A stretch of DNA of 64,000 nucleotides from Pantoea sp050157905 (lineage in GTDB: Bacteria; Pseudomonadota; Gammaproteobacteria; Enterobacterales; Enterobacteriaceae), in assembly GCF_050157905.1 (NCBI RefSeq), contig NZ_JBKIWZ010000001.1, positions 3,720,001-3,784,000 of the forward strand. The letters run 5' to 3'. Every line of letters starts with the position of its first letter. The first letter of the stretch is position 1. The position numbers were made by a program, and so were the translations under genes. This document shows, one piece after another, positions 8,202-17,237 of the stretch. The notes under the pieces are model-generated. The model saw nothing but the letters and a program-made list of their open reading frames with translations. It had not been told where the DNA came from and made no database searches.

Positions 8202-11057
8202 TTACAATGCCGCAATGACCGCCTGCTGTTCAATCAGTTTTGCTTTTGACTGTTGCAGTTCAGCGACGCGCTCGCGCTCTTTCGCCACCACCGCTTCCGG
8301 GGCGCGCGAAACGAAGCCTTCGTTCGCCAGCTTGGTTTCGATCTTCTCGATCTCCACATCCAGCTTAACCAGCTCTTTCGCCAGACGCTCCAGCTCGGCG
8401 GTTTTATCCACCAGATCCGCCATCGGGATCAGCAGCTCTGCGCCTTCAACCAGCTTGGTTACCGATACCGGGCCTTTCTCGCCCGCAGGCAGAATGGTCA
8501 GGCTTTCCAGACGCGCCAGGCGCGACAGGAAGTTGCGGTTCGCCTCGACGCGACGCAGCGCGGCAGGGGAGCAGTCACGCAGCAGCACATCCAGCGGCTT
8601 ACTCAGAGCGATGTTCATTTCGGCACGGATATTACGCACCGCCACGATCGCCTGTTTCATCCACTCAATGTCCGCTTTCGCTTCGGCATCTTCTTTCGCC
8701 GCATCGTACTGCGGGAACGGCTGCAGCATGATGGTGTCGTCGCTGATGTTTTTCAGCACTTTCACACGCTGCCAGATGGTTTCGGTAATAAACGGAATGA
8801 TCGGGTGCGCCAGGCGCAGCAGCGCTTCCAGCACATGCACCAGCGTATGACGGGTGCCACGCAGTTCCGCTTCGCTGCCGCTGTTCATCACCGGCTTAGT
8901 CAGCTCCAGATACCAGTCACAGAACTGGTTCCAGGTGAAGTCATACAGGATGTTGGCGGCGATATCGAAGCGATAGCTGTCCAGCGCTTCGCGGTACGCT
9001 TTCACCGTGTTGTTGAACTCGGTCAGGATCCAGCGATCGGCAAGCGACAGCGTCATGTCGCCGCCGTTCTGTCCGCAATCCTGATCTTCGGTGTTCATCA
9101 GCACAAAGCGGCTGGCGTTCCACAGCTTGTTACAGAAGTTGCGATACCCTTCCAGGCGCTTCATGTCCCAGTTGATGTCGCGGCCGGTAGAGGCCAGCGC
9201 CGCCAGGGTGAAACGCAGCGCATCGGTGCCTGATGGCTCGATGCCGTCCGGGAACTGCTTCTCGGTACGTTTGCGGATCTTCTCTGCCAGCTGCGGCTGC
9301 ATCATGTTGCCGGTACGTTTTTCCAGCAGCGCCTCCAGCGAGATGCCGTCGACCATATCCAGCGGGTCAATCACGTTGCCCTTGGATTTCGACATCTTCT
9401 GACCCTCTTCATCACGGATCAGGCCGGTCATGTAGACGGTTTTAAACGGCACCTGCGGTTTGCCGTTTTCATCTTTGATGAAGTGCATGGTCAGCATGAT
9501 CATGCGGGCAATCCAGAAGAAGATGATGTCGAAGCCGCTGACCAGCACGCTGGTCGGGTGGAAGGTGCGCAGCGCTTCGGTGTTTTCCGGCCAGCCCAGG
9601 GTAGAGAAGGTCCACAGGCCCGAGGAGAACCAGGTATCCAGCACGTCATCATCCTGACGCAGCGCCACATCGGCGGCCAGGTTGTTCTCTGCGCGTACCT
9701 CGTCTTCGGTGCGGCCAACATAGACGTTGCCGTTCTCGTCATACCACGCCGGGATGCGGTGACCCCACCAGAGCTGACGGGAAATACACCAGTCCTGAAT
9801 ATCACGCATCCAGGAGAAGTACATGTTTTCATACTGCTTCGGCACGAACTGAATGTCGCCGTTCTCCACCGCTTCAACCGCGACTTTCGCCAGCGGAGCC
9901 GTACGCACGTACCACTGGTCGGTCAGCATCGGTTCGATGACCACACCGCCACGGTCGCCGTAAGGCACGGTCAGGTCGTGAGGTTTGATCTCATCCAGCA
10001 GACCCAGCGCATCGACGGCGGCGACAATCGCTTTACGCGCAGCGAAGCGTTCCATTTTCTGGAAAGCGGCCGGGATCTCGTCTGAGCAGGCGTCGCTCGC
10101 TTCACCGTTGGTGTCGTAAACCTGCGCGCGTTCGCGGATATCACCGTCAAAGGTCAGGATGTTGATCATCGGTAACCGATGACGGCGACCGACTTCGTAG
10201 TCGTTGAAGTCATGCGCCGGGGTGATCTTGACGCAGCCGGTGCCTTTTTCCATGTCGGCGTGTTCATCACCGACGATTGGGATCAGACGGCCCACCAGCG
10301 GCAGCATCACAAATTTGCCGATCAGATCCTTGTAGCGCGGATCTTCCGGGTTAACGGCCACGCCGGTATCGCCCAGCAGGGTTTCCGGACGGGTGGTCGC
10401 TACCACCAGATAATCTTTGCCGTCGGCCGTTTTTGCGCCTTCAGCCAGCGGATAGCGGATGTGCCACATCGAGCCTTTGCTCTCGCGGTTTTCCACTTCC
10501 AGATCGGAGATCGCGGTGCGCAGTTTCGGGTCCCAGTTCACCAGGCGTTTGCCACGGTAGATCAGGTTCTCTTTATAGAGACGAACAAACACCTCTTTAA
10601 CGGCGTTGGAGAGCCCTTCGTCCATCGTGAAGCGTTCGCGCTCCCAGTCGACGGAGTTACCCAGACGGCGCATCTGACGGGTGATGGTGCCGCCAGACTC
10701 GGCCTTCCACTGCCAGATTTTGTCGATGAAGGCGTCGCGGCCATAATCCTGGCGCGTTTTGCCCTCTTCAGCCGCAATTTTGCGCTCAACCACCATCTGC
10801 GTGGCGATGCCCGCGTGGTCGGTACCCGCCTGCCACAGGGTGTTTTTTCCCTGCATGCGCTGGTAACGGATCATGGTGTCCATGATGGTTTGCTGGAAGG
10901 CGTGACCCATGTGCAAGCTACCGGTGACATTCGGCGGCGGAATCATGATGCAAAAGCTTTCCTGGCGGGTATCGCCATTCGGTTTGAAGTAGCCCTGCTT
11001 TTCCCAATGCTCGTAAAGCGGCTGCTCGATATCTTGCGGGTTATATGTCTTTTCCAT
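8202..11057 (-). CDS. valS: Valyl-tRNA synthetase
   Basis: Charges tRNA-Val with valine and edits misactivated threonine. At 951 residues it equals the E. coli enzyme. The class I HIGH motif appears as HMGH within PNVTGSLHMGHAF near residue 50, and the KMSKS loop as QKMSKSKGNVIDP in the middle of the protein. The C-terminal end is a coiled-coil arm (ELERLAKELVKLDVEIEKIE) typical of ValS. The gene starts six bases after the holC stop, indicating translational linkage within pepA-holC-valS. Confidence 0.98.
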   Translation of the reverse strand: MEKTYNPQDIEQPLYEHWEKQGYFKPNGDTRQESFCIMIPPPNVTGSLHMGHAFQQTIMDTMIRYQRMQGKNTLWQAGTDHAGIATQMVVERKIAAEEGKTRQDYGRDAFIDKIWQWKAESGGTITRQMRRLGNSVDWERERFTMDEGLSNAVKEVFVRLYKENLIYRGKRLVNWDPKLRTAISDLEVENRESKGSMWHIRYPLAEGAKTADGKDYLVVATTRPETLLGDTGVAVNPEDPRYKDLIGKFVMLPLVGRLIPIVGDEHADMEKGTGCVKITPAHDFNDYEVGRRHRLPMINILTFDGDIRERAQVYDTNGEASDACSDEIPAAFQKMERFAARKAIVAAVDALGLLDEIKPHDLTVPYGDRGGVVIEPMLTDQWYVRTAPLAKVAVEAVENGDIQFVPKQYENMYFSWMRDIQDWCISRQLWWGHRIPAWYDENGNVYVGRTEDEVRAENNLAADVALRQDDDVLDTWFSSGLWTFSTLGWPENTEALRTFHPTSVLVSGFDIIFFWIARMIMLTMHFIKDENGKPQVPFKTVYMTGLIRDEEGQKMSKSKGNVIDPLDMVDGISLEALLEKRTGNMMQPQLAEKIRKRTEKQFPDGIEPSGTDALRFTLAALASTGRDINWDMKRLEGYRNFCNKLWNASRFVLMNTEDQDCGQNGGDMTLSLADRWILTEFNNTVKAYREALDSYRFDIAANILYDFTWNQFCDWYLELTKPVMNSGSEAELRGTRHTLVHVLEALLRLAHPIIPFITETIWQRVKVLKNISDDTIMLQPFPQYDAAKEDAEAKADIEWMKQAIVAVRNIRAEMNIALSKPLDVLLRDCSPAALRRVEANRNFLSRLARLESLTILPAGEKGPVSVTKLVEGAELLIPMADLVDKTAELERLAKELVKLDVEIEKIETKLANEGFVSRAPEAVVAKERERVAELQQSKAKLIEQQAVIAAL

Positions 11058-11062
11058 TTCTG

Positions 11063-11521
11063 CTATGTCGTTTGCGGCTGTGGTGGCGCTGCCGTATTCA
11101 ATTGGAATCCAACGCTGCGATACGCTTTATAGCGGTCGCGCGCCAGTTGTTTGAGAGCGTCCTCGTGAGGAACGAAGTCTATCACTTCATGGAAAGCAGT
11201 AGCAAAATCTGCGAAGTGGGGCAGCAGGCTAATCAGCAGGTCACGCGGTGAACTGCCGCGACGCTGTGGCCATGCCAGCTCGACGGGCGCACCATAGCGC
11301 GGGCCTTCACCCGCCAGATTGTGTGGCACAAAGGCGTTCGCCGGTCGTTGCCACAGCGCTTCATCCAGACGAATGGCCTGCTGTTCATCTTCACAGGCGA
11401 TCAACACCCGCTTCCCGGCCCGCCAGCGTGTTTCTGCCAGATCGCACACCAGCGCTTCAACGGCGCTCAGGCCATCACTGGGGACATCGGTTTCCAGCAC
11501 GTAGAAGGTTGCGTTTTTCAT
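11063..11521 (-). CDS. holC: DNA polymerase III subunit chi
   Basis: A 152-residue protein matching HolC, the clamp-loader accessory subunit that contacts single-strand binding protein through SSB's C-terminus. Conserved blocks are KNATFYVLE at the start, RWRAGKRVLIACEDEQQA, FVPHNLAGEGPR and PVELAWPQ. It lies between pepA and valS, the same order as in E. coli, 65 bases after the pepA stop. The C-terminus is slightly longer than the 147-residue E. coli protein. Confidence 0.96.
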   Translation of the reverse strand: MKNATFYVLETDVPSDGLSAVEALVCDLAETRWRAGKRVLIACEDEQQAIRLDEALWQRPANAFVPHNLAGEGPRYGAPVELAWPQRRGSSPRDLLISLLPHFADFATAFHEVIDFVPHEDALKQLARDRYKAYRSVGFQLNTAAPPQPQTT

Positions 11522-11586
11522 CGGTTAGCTCATCAGAAGATCAGGGGCGGAATCAGATCCGCCCCAGCTGCCAGAAAAGAGGGCGC

Positions 11587-13098
11587 TTAGTCGTCGCCGT
11601 TCAATCCTGCCCGATTCAACAGGAACTGCGACAGCATCGGAACCGGGCGTCCGGTCGCGCCTTTAGCCTTGCCGGATCGCCAGGCGGTGCCGGCGATATC
11701 CAGGTGCGCCCAGTTATATTTGCGGGCAAAGCGGGCCAGGAAGCAGGCTGCGGTAATCGCGCCGCCAGGACGGCCGCCAATGTTACCCATATCGGCAAAG
11801 TTGGACTCCAGCTGCTCCTGGAACTCATCCGCCATCGGCAGACGCCAGGCGCGGTCGCCCGACTGCTCTGAGGCGCTGATCAGCTCATGCGCCAGCGGAT
11901 TGTGGTTCGACAGCAGGCCGCTGATGTGGTGGCCCAGTGCGATCACGCAGGCACCGGTCAGCGTTGCCACGTCGATCACCACGTCCGGATCGAAACGTTC
12001 GACATAGGTCAGCGCGTCACACAGCACCAGACGACCTTCGGCATCGGTGTTCAGCACTTCAACCGTCTGGCCCGACATGGTGGTCAGGACATCGCCCGGA
12101 CGCATTGAGCGGCCATCCGGCATGTTTTCACATCCGGCCAGCACGCCCACCACGTTCAGCGGCAGGTTCAGCTCCGCCACCATCCGCATCACGCCATAGA
12201 CGGCCGCTGCGCCGCACATGTCATACTTCATTTCGTCCATGCTGTCGGCTGGCTTGATGGAGATGCCGCCGGAGTCAAAGGTCAGCCCTTTACCCACCAG
12301 CACAATCGGACGCGCATCGGCATCCGGATTGCCTTTGTATTCGATCACTGACATCAGCGATTCGTTTTGCGAACCGGCACCGACGGCAAGGTAAGCGTTC
12401 ATGCCCAGCTCTTTCATCTGCTGTTCGCCAATCACCCGGGTCGTGACATTTTTGCTGAAGGCATCGGCCAGCTGACGCGCCTGCGACGCCAGATAAGCCG
12501 CGTTGCAGATATTAGGCGGCATGTTGCCCAGATCTTTCGCGGCTTTCGTACCGGCTGCAACGGCTAAGCCGTGCTGAATCGCCCGTTCGCCGCTGGTGAG
12601 TTCACGGCGGGTTGGCACGTTAAAGACCAGCTTGCGCAGCGGACGACGCGGCTCTGCTTTATTACTCTTAAGCTGATCAAAATTGTAGAGCGCCTCTTTT
12701 GAGGTCTCCACCGCCTGACGCACTTTCCAGTACGTATTACGGCCTTTGACGTGCAGCTCGGTCAGGAAGCAGACCGCTTCCATTGAACCGGTGTCGTTGA
12801 GCGTATTAATAGTTTTCTGAATCACCTGCTTGTACTGACGCTCATCCAGCTCACGCTCTTTACCGCAGCCAATCAGCAGAATACGCTCAGACAGGATATT
12901 TGGCACATGATGCAGCAGCAGTGTCTGGCCCACTTTTCCTTCCAGCTCGCCACGGCGCAGCAGGGCGCTGATATAGCCGTCGCTGATTTTATCCAGCTGC
13001 TCGGCAATCGGTGACAGACGACGCGGTTCGAAAACGCCAACGACAATGCAGGCACTGCGCTGTTTTTCCGGGCTTCCGCTTTTTACACTGAACTCCAT
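11587..13098 (-). CDS. pepA: Leucyl aminopeptidase A
   Basis: Cytosolic M17 leucine aminopeptidase with two catalytic metal ions; in E. coli it also binds DNA as an accessory factor in Xer recombination at plasmid cer sites and represses carAB. The 503-residue length equals E. coli. Key segments are LVGKGLTFDSGGISIKP (metal-binding Lys and Asp), MKYDMCGAAAV and the signature NTDAEGRLVL. It is the first gene of pepA-holC-valS and is divergent from lptF across a 268-base intergenic region. Confidence 0.98.
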   Translation of the reverse strand: MEFSVKSGSPEKQRSACIVVGVFEPRRLSPIAEQLDKISDGYISALLRRGELEGKVGQTLLLHHVPNILSERILLIGCGKERELDERQYKQVIQKTINTLNDTGSMEAVCFLTELHVKGRNTYWKVRQAVETSKEALYNFDQLKSNKAEPRRPLRKLVFNVPTRRELTSGERAIQHGLAVAAGTKAAKDLGNMPPNICNAAYLASQARQLADAFSKNVTTRVIGEQQMKELGMNAYLAVGAGSQNESLMSVIEYKGNPDADARPIVLVGKGLTFDSGGISIKPADSMDEMKYDMCGAAAVYGVMRMVAELNLPLNVVGVLAGCENMPDGRSMRPGDVLTTMSGQTVEVLNTDAEGRLVLCDALTYVERFDPDVVIDVATLTGACVIALGHHISGLLSNHNPLAHELISASEQSGDRAWRLPMADEFQEQLESNFADMGNIGGRPGGAITAACFLARFARKYNWAHLDIAGTAWRSGKAKGATGRPVPMLSQFLLNRAGLNGDD

Positions 13099-13366
13099 GC
13101 ACTCTCCTGAATCTTAAAGACAACGGCCGCTGCTGCCGCTAGAATGTAGCGCGCTCATGACCCATTTATTCATTGTCGCAGCATGACATTCTGCCGCTGG
13201 AGGTCATAATGAATCAGGGTGACAAGATGTTGTTTTTTCACCACCCGGACGCGTTTTTCATACAATTTTAGCTACGACGACGGCCATTGATGAAGAAAAA
13301 TGGCTGATAAGCGTTGAAACTAGCGATTTTCCTGCAAAAAGACAAGTTTTCACAGGCGTACTAAGC

Positions 13367-14467
13367 GTGATCATCATTAGATATCTGGTTCGGGAAACGC
13401 TCAAAAGCCAGCTGGCTATCCTGTTTATCCTGCTGCTCATCTTCTTTTGTCAGAAGTTAGTCAGGATCCTGGGTGCCGCGGTGGATGGCGAAGTGCCGAC
13501 AAATCTCGTTCTGACCTTGTTAGGACTGGGTGTGCCTCAAATGGCACAACTTATACTGCCCTTAAGTCTGTTTCTGGCGATTCTGATGACGCTGGGACGA
13601 CTCTACACGGAAAGTGAAATTACCGTGATGCACGCCTGCGGCCTGAGCAAGGCCGTGCTGGTCAAAGCTGCGATGGTGCTGATGCTGTTTACCTCCCTGG
13701 TGGCGGCCGTCAACGTTATCTGGCTGGGACCCTGGTCATCCCGCTATCAGGATGAGGTGACGCAGAACGCCAAGGCGAATCCGGGCGCGGCGGCGATGGC
13801 TGCCGGACAGTTCCAGACCTCCAGCGACGGCAGCGCCGTGCTGTTTGTCGAGGATGTGAAGGGTAACCAGTTTGGTAACGTCTTCCTGGCGCAGCTGCGG
13901 CCAAAAGGCAATGCGCGGCCTTCCGTGGTGCTGGCCGACAGCGGTCATCTGGAGCAACACAAAGACGGTTCTCAGGTCGTGACGCTGGATAAAGGCACGC
14001 GCTTTGAGGGCACGGCGCTGCTGCGCGATTTCCGCATCACCGACTTCCACGATTATCAGGCGGTGATTGGGTATAAAGCGGCGACGCTCGATCCCAACGA
14101 TTCCGAGCAGGCGAGTATGACCGACCTGTTCGCGAATAAAACGCCTGATTTCAGGGCCGAACTGCACTGGCGCCTGACGCTGGTCTTCTCGGTGCTGGTG
14201 ATGGCGCTGATGGTGGTGCCGCTCAGCGTGGTGAACCCGCGCCAGGGCCGCGTGCTGTCGATGCTGCCTGCTATGCTGCTCTATCTGATCTTCTTCCTGC
14301 TGCAAAGCTCCCTGAAGTCGAGCGGGGCGAAAGGGCGACTGGATCCGGGCATCTGGATGTGGGTGGTGAACATCAGCTATCTGGTGCTGGCGGTGCTTCT
14401 TAACCTGTGGGATACGGTGCCGATGCGTCGGATTCGCGCCCGCTTCACCCGCGGAGGGTCAGTCTGA
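13367..14467 (+). CDS. lptF: LPS export ABC permease LptF
   Basis: One of the two inner-membrane permeases that, with LptG and the LptB ATPase, extract lipopolysaccharide and push it onto the LptC-LptA bridge. The 366-residue protein begins MIIIRYLVRETLKSQLAILF and has three predicted transmembrane helices before and three after a periplasmic beta-jellyroll domain (about residues 120-260), the family layout. The last codon overlaps the lptG start (TGATG), so the two are translationally coupled. A long leader with a CAAAAAGACAAG stretch separates it from divergent pepA. Confidence 0.97.
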   Translation: MIIIRYLVRETLKSQLAILFILLLIFFCQKLVRILGAAVDGEVPTNLVLTLLGLGVPQMAQLILPLSLFLAILMTLGRLYTESEITVMHACGLSKAVLVKAAMVLMLFTSLVAAVNVIWLGPWSSRYQDEVTQNAKANPGAAAMAAGQFQTSSDGSAVLFVEDVKGNQFGNVFLAQLRPKGNARPSVVLADSGHLEQHKDGSQVVTLDKGTRFEGTALLRDFRITDFHDYQAVIGYKAATLDPNDSEQASMTDLFANKTPDFRAELHWRLTLVFSVLVMALMVVPLSVVNPRQGRVLSMLPAMLLYLIFFLLQSSLKSSGAKGRLDPGIWMWVVNISYLVLAVLLNLWDTVPMRRIRARFTRGGSV

Positions 14468-15543
14468 TGTTTCGCGTTCTTGACCGCTATATCGGTAAAA
14501 CCATCTTTAATACCATCATGTTGACGCTGTTCATGCTGGTGTCGCTCTCCGGCATCATCAAGTTCGTCGATCAGCTGCGCAAGACCGGCCAGGGCAGCTA
14601 CAGCGCCCTGAGCGCCGGCTATTACACTCTGCTCAGCGTGCCCAAAGATATTGAGATATTCTTCCCGATGGCAGCCCTGCTGGGTGCGCTGCTGGGACTG
14701 GGCGCGCTGGCGCAGCGCAGCGAGCTGGTGGTAATGCAGGCGGCGGGCTTTACCCGCATGCAGGTGGCGCTCTCCGTAATGAAAACAGCGATTCCGCTGG
14801 TGCTGCTGACAATGGCGATTGGTGAGTTTGTGGCACCGTCGGGCGAGCAGATGGCGCGTAACTACCGGGCTCAGCAGCTTTACGGCGGCGCACTGGTTTC
14901 GACGCAGAACGGTCTGTGGGCTAAAGATGGTAACAACTTCATCTACATTGAGCGCATTAAAGGCGACAATCAGATTGATGGCGTCAGCATCTATAACTTC
15001 AACGATCAGCGTCGTCTGCAGAGCGTACGTTACGCGGCGACAGCAACATGGGATGCGGCTAAGAAGCGCTGGCTGCTGTCGCAGGTGGATGAGTCAGACC
15101 TGACCGATCCAAAGCAGATCACCGGCTCCCAAAGCCTGAGCGGCGAATGGAAAACCAACCTGACGCCAGACAAGCTGGGTGTGGTGGCGCTGGATCCGGA
15201 TGCGTTGTCGATTCGCGGCCTGCACAGCTACAGCAAGTATCTGAAGCAGAGCGGTCAGGAAGCGGGACGTTATCAGCTCAATATGTGGAGCAAGATTTTC
15301 CAGCCACTGTCGGTGGCGGTGATGATGCTGATGGCGCTGTCGTTTATCTTTGGTCCGCTGCGTAGCGTGTCGATGGGCGTGCGGGTGGTCACCGGTATCA
15401 GTTTTGGCTTCCTGTTCTACGTGCTGGATCAGATTTTTGGCCCGCTGAGCCTGGTTTATGGTCTGCCGCCGGTTCTGGGGGCGATTCTGCCCAGTTTCGC
15501 GTTCTTCGCAATCAGTATGTTTATGCTGATTAAGCGGCGCTAA
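14467..15543 (+). CDS. lptG: LPS export ABC permease LptG
   Basis: Partner of LptF in the LptB2FG transporter. The 358-residue product starts MFRVLDRYIGKTIFN and shows the same layout of three helices, a periplasmic domain and three helices. The start at 14467 is chosen because homology begins there and the ATG overlaps the lptF stop; an in-frame upstream extension is only lptF read out of frame. A strong terminator follows 20 bases after the stop. Confidence 0.97.
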   Translation: MFRVLDRYIGKTIFNTIMLTLFMLVSLSGIIKFVDQLRKTGQGSYSALSAGYYTLLSVPKDIEIFFPMAALLGALLGLGALAQRSELVVMQAAGFTRMQVALSVMKTAIPLVLLTMAIGEFVAPSGEQMARNYRAQQLYGGALVSTQNGLWAKDGNNFIYIERIKGDNQIDGVSIYNFNDQRRLQSVRYAATATWDAAKKRWLLSQVDESDLTDPKQITGSQSLSGEWKTNLTPDKLGVVALDPDALSIRGLHSYSKYLKQSGQEAGRYQLNMWSKIFQPLSVAVMMLMALSFIFGPLRSVSMGVRVVTGISFGFLFYVLDQIFGPLSLVYGLPPVLGAILPSFAFFAISMFMLIKRR

Positions 15544-15564
15544 GCGCAGTAAACGCAGTAAAAG

Positions 15565-15590
15565 AAAAGGCCGCGACAGCGGCCTTTTTT
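15565..15590 (+). terminator. Terminator of lptFG
   Basis: AAAAGGCCGC and GCGGCCTTTT pair around a four-base GACA loop and are followed by TT, directly downstream of lptG. The A run on the other side could make it work on the opposite strand too. Confidence 0.88.
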
Positions 15591-15912
15591 GTGACTGGCC
15601 TGCAGGCTCCCGCAATTTTAAGTCTGAGCATGACAGACTCAGCGGCTTTCGTCTTCACGGACGGCCGGTTTGTGACGGGGAAGCAGGCTCGGGGCGCCTG
15701 GTCTTCCGCCAGGACACAAAACCTCTGGCTCGCGATGCTGTGCAGCAGGTGCAGGTTTTCCTCGCTTTACGTCCGGGTGCCATCGGGGCGTCATGCTTAC
15801 TGCGGCTGAACGCCTGGCCATCCGTGGCCCGCCAGGGGGCTGCAGGTCTGTATCTCTCGCTTGATGTCTGGCAGTCATCCGGGCGTAAGGGTGACAGCGG
15901 CGGTAAGTGGTT
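15591..15912. other. Intergenic stretch with no recognisable gene
   Basis: About 320 GC-rich bases between the lptFG terminator and yjiN. Short open frames exist on both strands, but none has a ribosome site together with a recognisable product. They are probably chance frames in GC-rich DNA or remains of a lost gene. Confidence 0.4.
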
Positions 15913-17211
15913 TCAGGCGATGCGGCTTATCCAGCCTGAGACCACCGGCAGCGCCGCGGGCAGCTGCGACAGCAGATAGAGGATCAGGCCGATGGTGCCG
16001 CCCACCAGCGTGCCGTTGATACGGATAAACTGCAGGTCTTTGCCGATATTGAGTTCAATCTGCTGCGACATGTCGCGCGCGTCCCAGCTCTTTACGGTGT
16101 CGCTGATGTGACGCGTCAGGAAGCTGGCGAACTCCGGCGCCACGCTGCGCGCCGCCTGCTCCAGATGCTGGTTCATAGAGTCGCGCAGCGCCGGATCGGC
16201 CGCCAGCATTTCTCCCAGCCACAGGGCGGCACCACGCACTTTCTCCTGCACCCGCGAATCCTCGCTGCTCAGATCGGCCTTGAGCCAGTTGCGCATATCA
16301 TTCCACAGCTCACCGATGTAGCGATTGAAGGTGGCATCCTCTTTCAGCCAGCCTTTGATCTCTTCGGCGCGCGCGGCCATTTCAGGGTCGTTCTGCAGTC
16401 TGACAATCAGTTTCTCTACCGCCCGGTTAAAACCGAGGCGCAGCTCATGCCCCTGATCCATTGCCACATCATCCAGCAGGGAGTCGACCGCATTCGCAAC
16501 CAGTTCGGCGCTGTGTTCACCCAGCCATTCGGTCGGCAACATTTTGGCTTTGATCGGATGTTCGCGCTTCAGCCAGCGCACCAGCTGCAGGGCGATAAAC
16601 TCGCGGGTCGCGGGTTTGTGCAGCAGCTTCAGCAGCTGATCGATGGCCGCGTCCAGCAGCGCCTGATGGCGGTTATTCCGGGTCAGGCTTTCCAGCACCA
16701 TGGCGCTGGTCTGGCTGAGATCCACCTTGTCGATAGCGCGATGCACGGCGCGGCGCATAAAGGTCTGGATGCGCGCGTCGTCGGTGAGATCCAGGAAGCC
16801 GCGCATCACCTGCAGCAGATGACGACCGATACGGTCGGCATTTCCAGGCGTATTCAGCCACTGTGCCAGCAGCCGGGAGGGATCGTGACGGCGGATCAGA
16901 CTGAGCAGCGAATCGGTATCCAGAAACTTCTCCTGGACGAAGCGCCCCAGGTTTTCACCGATGCGATCTTTGTTGCGCGGAATAATCGCGGTGTGGCGTG
17001 AGACAAAGGGCACCGGCACCCGCCGAAACAGCGCCACAACGGCGAACCAGTCCGCCAGTGCACCGACCATCGCGGCTTCGGCAATCGCTTTAACCCCGCT
17101 GACCCAGAAGCCGGGTGGCAGAAAAAGGGTGACAATAAAGGTGGCGGCGGCCAGCAGCAACAGCAGCAGGGCCAGGTGCTTCATCCGTTTCAGTTCGTGT
17201 TGTTTATCCAT
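15913..17211 (-). CDS. yjiN: DUF445 inner-membrane protein YjiN
   Basis: A 432-residue DUF445 protein resembling E. coli YjiN, function not established. A hydrophobic helix lies near the N-terminus (about residues 13-35), followed by the family motif AEAAMVGALADWFAVVALFRR. A long soluble helical region follows, and the C-terminal end has a glycine-rich hydrophobic segment (INGTLVGGTIGLILYLLSQL), suggesting both ends lie in the membrane. It shares strand with yjgR upstream, with 26 bases between them, so they may be cotranscribed. Confidence 0.9.
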   Translation of the reverse strand: MDKQHELKRMKHLALLLLLLAAATFIVTLFLPPGFWVSGVKAIAEAAMVGALADWFAVVALFRRVPVPFVSRHTAIIPRNKDRIGENLGRFVQEKFLDTDSLLSLIRRHDPSRLLAQWLNTPGNADRIGRHLLQVMRGFLDLTDDARIQTFMRRAVHRAIDKVDLSQTSAMVLESLTRNNRHQALLDAAIDQLLKLLHKPATREFIALQLVRWLKREHPIKAKMLPTEWLGEHSAELVANAVDSLLDDVAMDQGHELRLGFNRAVEKLIVRLQNDPEMAARAEEIKGWLKEDATFNRYIGELWNDMRNWLKADLSSEDSRVQEKVRGAALWLGEMLAADPALRDSMNQHLEQAARSVAPEFASFLTRHISDTVKSWDARDMSQQIELNIGKDLQFIRINGTLVGGTIGLILYLLSQLPAALPVVSGWISRIA

Positions 17212-17237
17212 AACCTGATCTTAGCAGAGAGCCGGGT

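Noticed and set aside
8253..9233. Long plus-strand frame opposite valS
   Set aside because: Composition (many His, Arg, Gln) is typical of the reverse of a GC-rich gene; the minus strand is unmistakably valS.
15591..15912. Several overlapping short frames after lptG on both strands
   Set aside because: No ribosome sites or families, and they are expected by chance in GC-rich DNA.
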